This document shows positions 62,454 through 64,000 of a stretch of DNA of 64,000 nt, in pieces. A program made the translations under genes and the position numbers. Numbering within the stretch: position 1 is the first letter of the stretch; each line of letters begins with the position of its first letter. This DNA comes from Dyella acidisoli (GTDB taxonomy: Bacteria; Pseudomonadota; Gammaproteobacteria; Xanthomonadales; Rhodanobacteraceae): the NCBI RefSeq assembly GCF_030160295.1, contig NZ_BSOB01000001.1, forward strand, positions 34,270-98,269, read 5' to 3'. Under the pieces are notes generated by a model that did no database searches, was not told where the DNA came from, and worked only from the letters and a program-made list of their open reading frames with translations.

Positions 62454-63772
62454 GCCGTGTGGCATTCCTCACACCCGTGCGCTGGGTGCCGCGCAGCATG
62501 GCTTCGCGCGTGTACTTGATTATCTTCGTCGGCCTGATGCTGGCGCAGGGGCTTTCTTTTGCGCTGATGTTCTATGAGCGCTACGAAAGTGCCACGACGA
62601 CCATGCTCAACACGGTCGAGCATGAAGTAAGTACCTCGGTTACGGTGCTCGATCGCTTGCCCGCAGCCGAGCGCGTCAATTGGCTAGGCCTCCTGCAGCG
62701 TGACAGCTACCGTTTCCTGCTTGGGCGCGGCGAGGCAGGCATGCCGCTGGTAACCGAGCGCTCGCGAGAAGTCACGCGCCGGATCGAGAAAGAAGTCGGT
62801 CCTGATTATCGCGTGCAGGCCGACACGATCTCGATGCATCCCGAGATCTATCAGGTGCACTTCACCTTGCACGATGGTTCGTCACTCACGCTGGAAATTA
62901 CGCCACGCGGCATACCGCCGATCGCACAATGGCTGCCGATCGTGCTGGCCTTGCAGTTGTTCGTGCTGCTCGTGTGCACCTGGTTGGCGGTGCGATTGGC
63001 CGCGCGCCCGCTGGCGCAACTGGCGAGGGCTGCAGAATCCATCACGCCGACAGCGGAAGGCCCGCGTATGAGTGAAGAAGGCCCTGTCGAAGTGGCTCAA
63101 GCTGCGATCGCCTTCAACTCGATGCAGGAACGCATCGCCCGCCATCTCAAGGAGCGCTTGCATATCCTCGCCTCGATCTCGCATGACTTGCAGACGCCCA
63201 TTACCCGCATGCGCCTGCGCGCGGAATCCTTGGAGGAAGGCGAGGAGCGCGAGAAGATTCTGCGCGACCTGCACGAGATGGAGCATCTGGTACGCGAAGG
63301 CGTGGCCTATGCACGCAGCGCACATGGCGGTGCGGAGACACCCGTTCGCATGGATGTGAAGGCTTTTCTGGAAAGCCTCGTATTCGACTACCAGGACATC
63401 GGCAAGGCTGTCACGTTATCGGAATCCGTCAGCGGTGCGGCCATGGTTCGTCAGCAGGCGCTGCGACGTGTGCTGGGCAACCTGATCGACAACGCCCTCA
63501 AATATGGCGGCACTGCCGAAGTCAGTGCCCGACGTAACGAACAAGGCGCGTTGTGCATGGCCGTGTGTGATCGCGGTCCTGGCATTCCCGACGATCAGTT
63601 GGATCAGGTTCTGCAACCGTTCTATCGATTGGAAGGTTCGCGCAACCGTGACACGGGCGGCGCAGGTTTGGGCTTGGCCATTGCTGCGCAATTGGCGCGT
63701 GCCATTGGCGGGAGCCTTCAGCTTTCTAATCGGCAGGGTGGTGGGCTTGCGGCGACTGTTACGTTGCCTTGA
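62450..63772 (+). CDS. EnvZ-type sensor histidine kinase
   Basis: 440 residues. Two TM helices (about 20-42 and 160-182) flank a periplasmic domain. HAMP, then the H-box LASISHDLQTPITRMRLRAE, N-box GNLIDNALKYG, G1 DRGPGIPD and G2 GAGLGLAIA are all intact. It starts at GTG inside the stop of the response regulator. It should phosphorylate that regulator. The signal is unknown; upstream thioredoxin suggests redox or envelope stress. Confidence 0.93.
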   Translation: MSRVAFLTPVRWVPRSMASRVYLIIFVGLMLAQGLSFALMFYERYESATTTMLNTVEHEVSTSVTVLDRLPAAERVNWLGLLQRDSYRFLLGRGEAGMPLVTERSREVTRRIEKEVGPDYRVQADTISMHPEIYQVHFTLHDGSSLTLEITPRGIPPIAQWLPIVLALQLFVLLVCTWLAVRLAARPLAQLARAAESITPTAEGPRMSEEGPVEVAQAAIAFNSMQERIARHLKERLHILASISHDLQTPITRMRLRAESLEEGEEREKILRDLHEMEHLVREGVAYARSAHGGAETPVRMDVKAFLESLVFDYQDIGKAVTLSESVSGAAMVRQQALRRVLGNLIDNALKYGGTAEVSARRNEQGALCMAVCDRGPGIPDDQLDQVLQPFYRLEGSRNRDTGGAGLGLAIAAQLARAIGGSLQLSNRQGGGLAATVTLP

Positions 63773-64000
63773 GGCGCTCGAAAAACTCGCTGAGTGAATT
63801 CCTCTCTCGCCGGGGCCTGATTGCGTCTCGCCTCAGCTGGGCCTGTCGTGGTGTTGGGGTATTGCCTGCGGCGCTTTCGGACCCTAAAGGGCCCGAGTCA
63901 CTTTTCTTTGCTGGCCCAAAGAAAAGTAACGGCGGAGTCAATCTAGAAGTGCATCATCAATCTTCTGCGCCAGATCATCGCGACCGAGCGCCCGCATAAA
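63773..64000. repeat. Intergenic repeat sequences at the window end
   Basis: 63778-63812 (TCGAAAAACTCGCTGAGTGA, then ATTCCTCTC) resembles the sequence before the element at 8974 (TCGAAAAACTTATCGAGTGA, then ATCCCTCTC). A second palindrome, CTTTTCTTTGCTGGCCCAAAGAAAAG-type (about 63901-63928), matches a very common xanthomonad intergenic hairpin. No gene recognised. Confidence 0.5.

Noticed and set aside
1..64000. CRISPR arrays, tRNA/rRNA genes, insertion sequences, prophage genes
   Set aside because: None seen: no regularly spaced direct repeats, no transposase or integrase motifs, no tRNA-like cloverleaf noticed.

Overview
The window looks like a chromosomal segment of a high-G+C gammaproteobacterium of the Xanthomonadales, most likely the Dyella/Rhodanobacter/Luteibacter group. 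This is inferred from gene content and from the intergenic inverted repeats (GTCATCCCAGC / GTCATTCCCGC type); no rRNA or tRNA is present to confirm it. Genes are dense, mostly in short operons. No phage, insertion sequence, CRISPR array or RNA gene was seen.

Region 1 to 8.9 kb is a cyclic-di-GMP island. It holds the 3' part of a Wsp-type chemosensory operon (wspE, wspF, wspR). Next comes a three-gene unit of periplasmic cupredoxin, membrane GGDEF/EAL protein and outer-membrane barrel, followed by a GAF-GGDEF cyclase. From 9.2 to 11.7 kb lie a serine hydrolase and a membrane-anchored AraC regulator. From 11.9 to 16.9 kb there is a 5-oxoproline operon: pxpB, pxpC, pxpA, two membrane proteins (DUF969/DUF979) and pcp. 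Pcp releases pyroglutamate from peptides, PxpABC opens it to glutamate, and the membrane pair is the likely transporter.

From 16.9 to 26.6 kb there are mostly secreted proteins: an OprB-like porin, a Tat phospholipase C, a Zn peptidase, an alpha/beta hydrolase and a DUF1223 protein, plus a flavin monooxygenase. From 26.6 to 32.1 kb, downstream of a perfect Anr/FNR box, is a ba3-like haem-copper oxidase operon with three multihaem cytochromes c (seven CxxCH sites) and a 57-residue membrane protein. From 32.1 to 36.1 kb, on the minus strand, is the most unusual locus: a ferritin-like protein with a ten-cysteine C-terminal region, followed by a DUF692 (MNIO) enzyme and a DUF2063 partner. This is the layout of an MNIO-dependent cysteine-modification system, but with a large folded protein in the substrate position.

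From 36.8 to 49.0 kb are mixed genes: GFA, cytochrome b561, GST, YceI, a WYL regulator with a clear operator, a glycerophosphodiesterase, a parvulin and a large secreted metallopeptidase-like protein. From 49.2 to 57.5 kb lie an FdhF/YdeP-type molybdoenzyme, a 1028-residue PHP-SMC-type ATPase of lower G+C (possible defence gene) and a Tat-exported GH2 glycosidase. From 57.9 to 60.8 kb a minus-strand detoxification cluster (ohr, epoxide hydrolase, cupin, alpha/beta hydrolase) lies divergent to a TlpA-like thioredoxin and an OmpR/EnvZ-type two-component pair that ends the window.

Family assignments come from reading motifs in the translated sequence. No database search was run.
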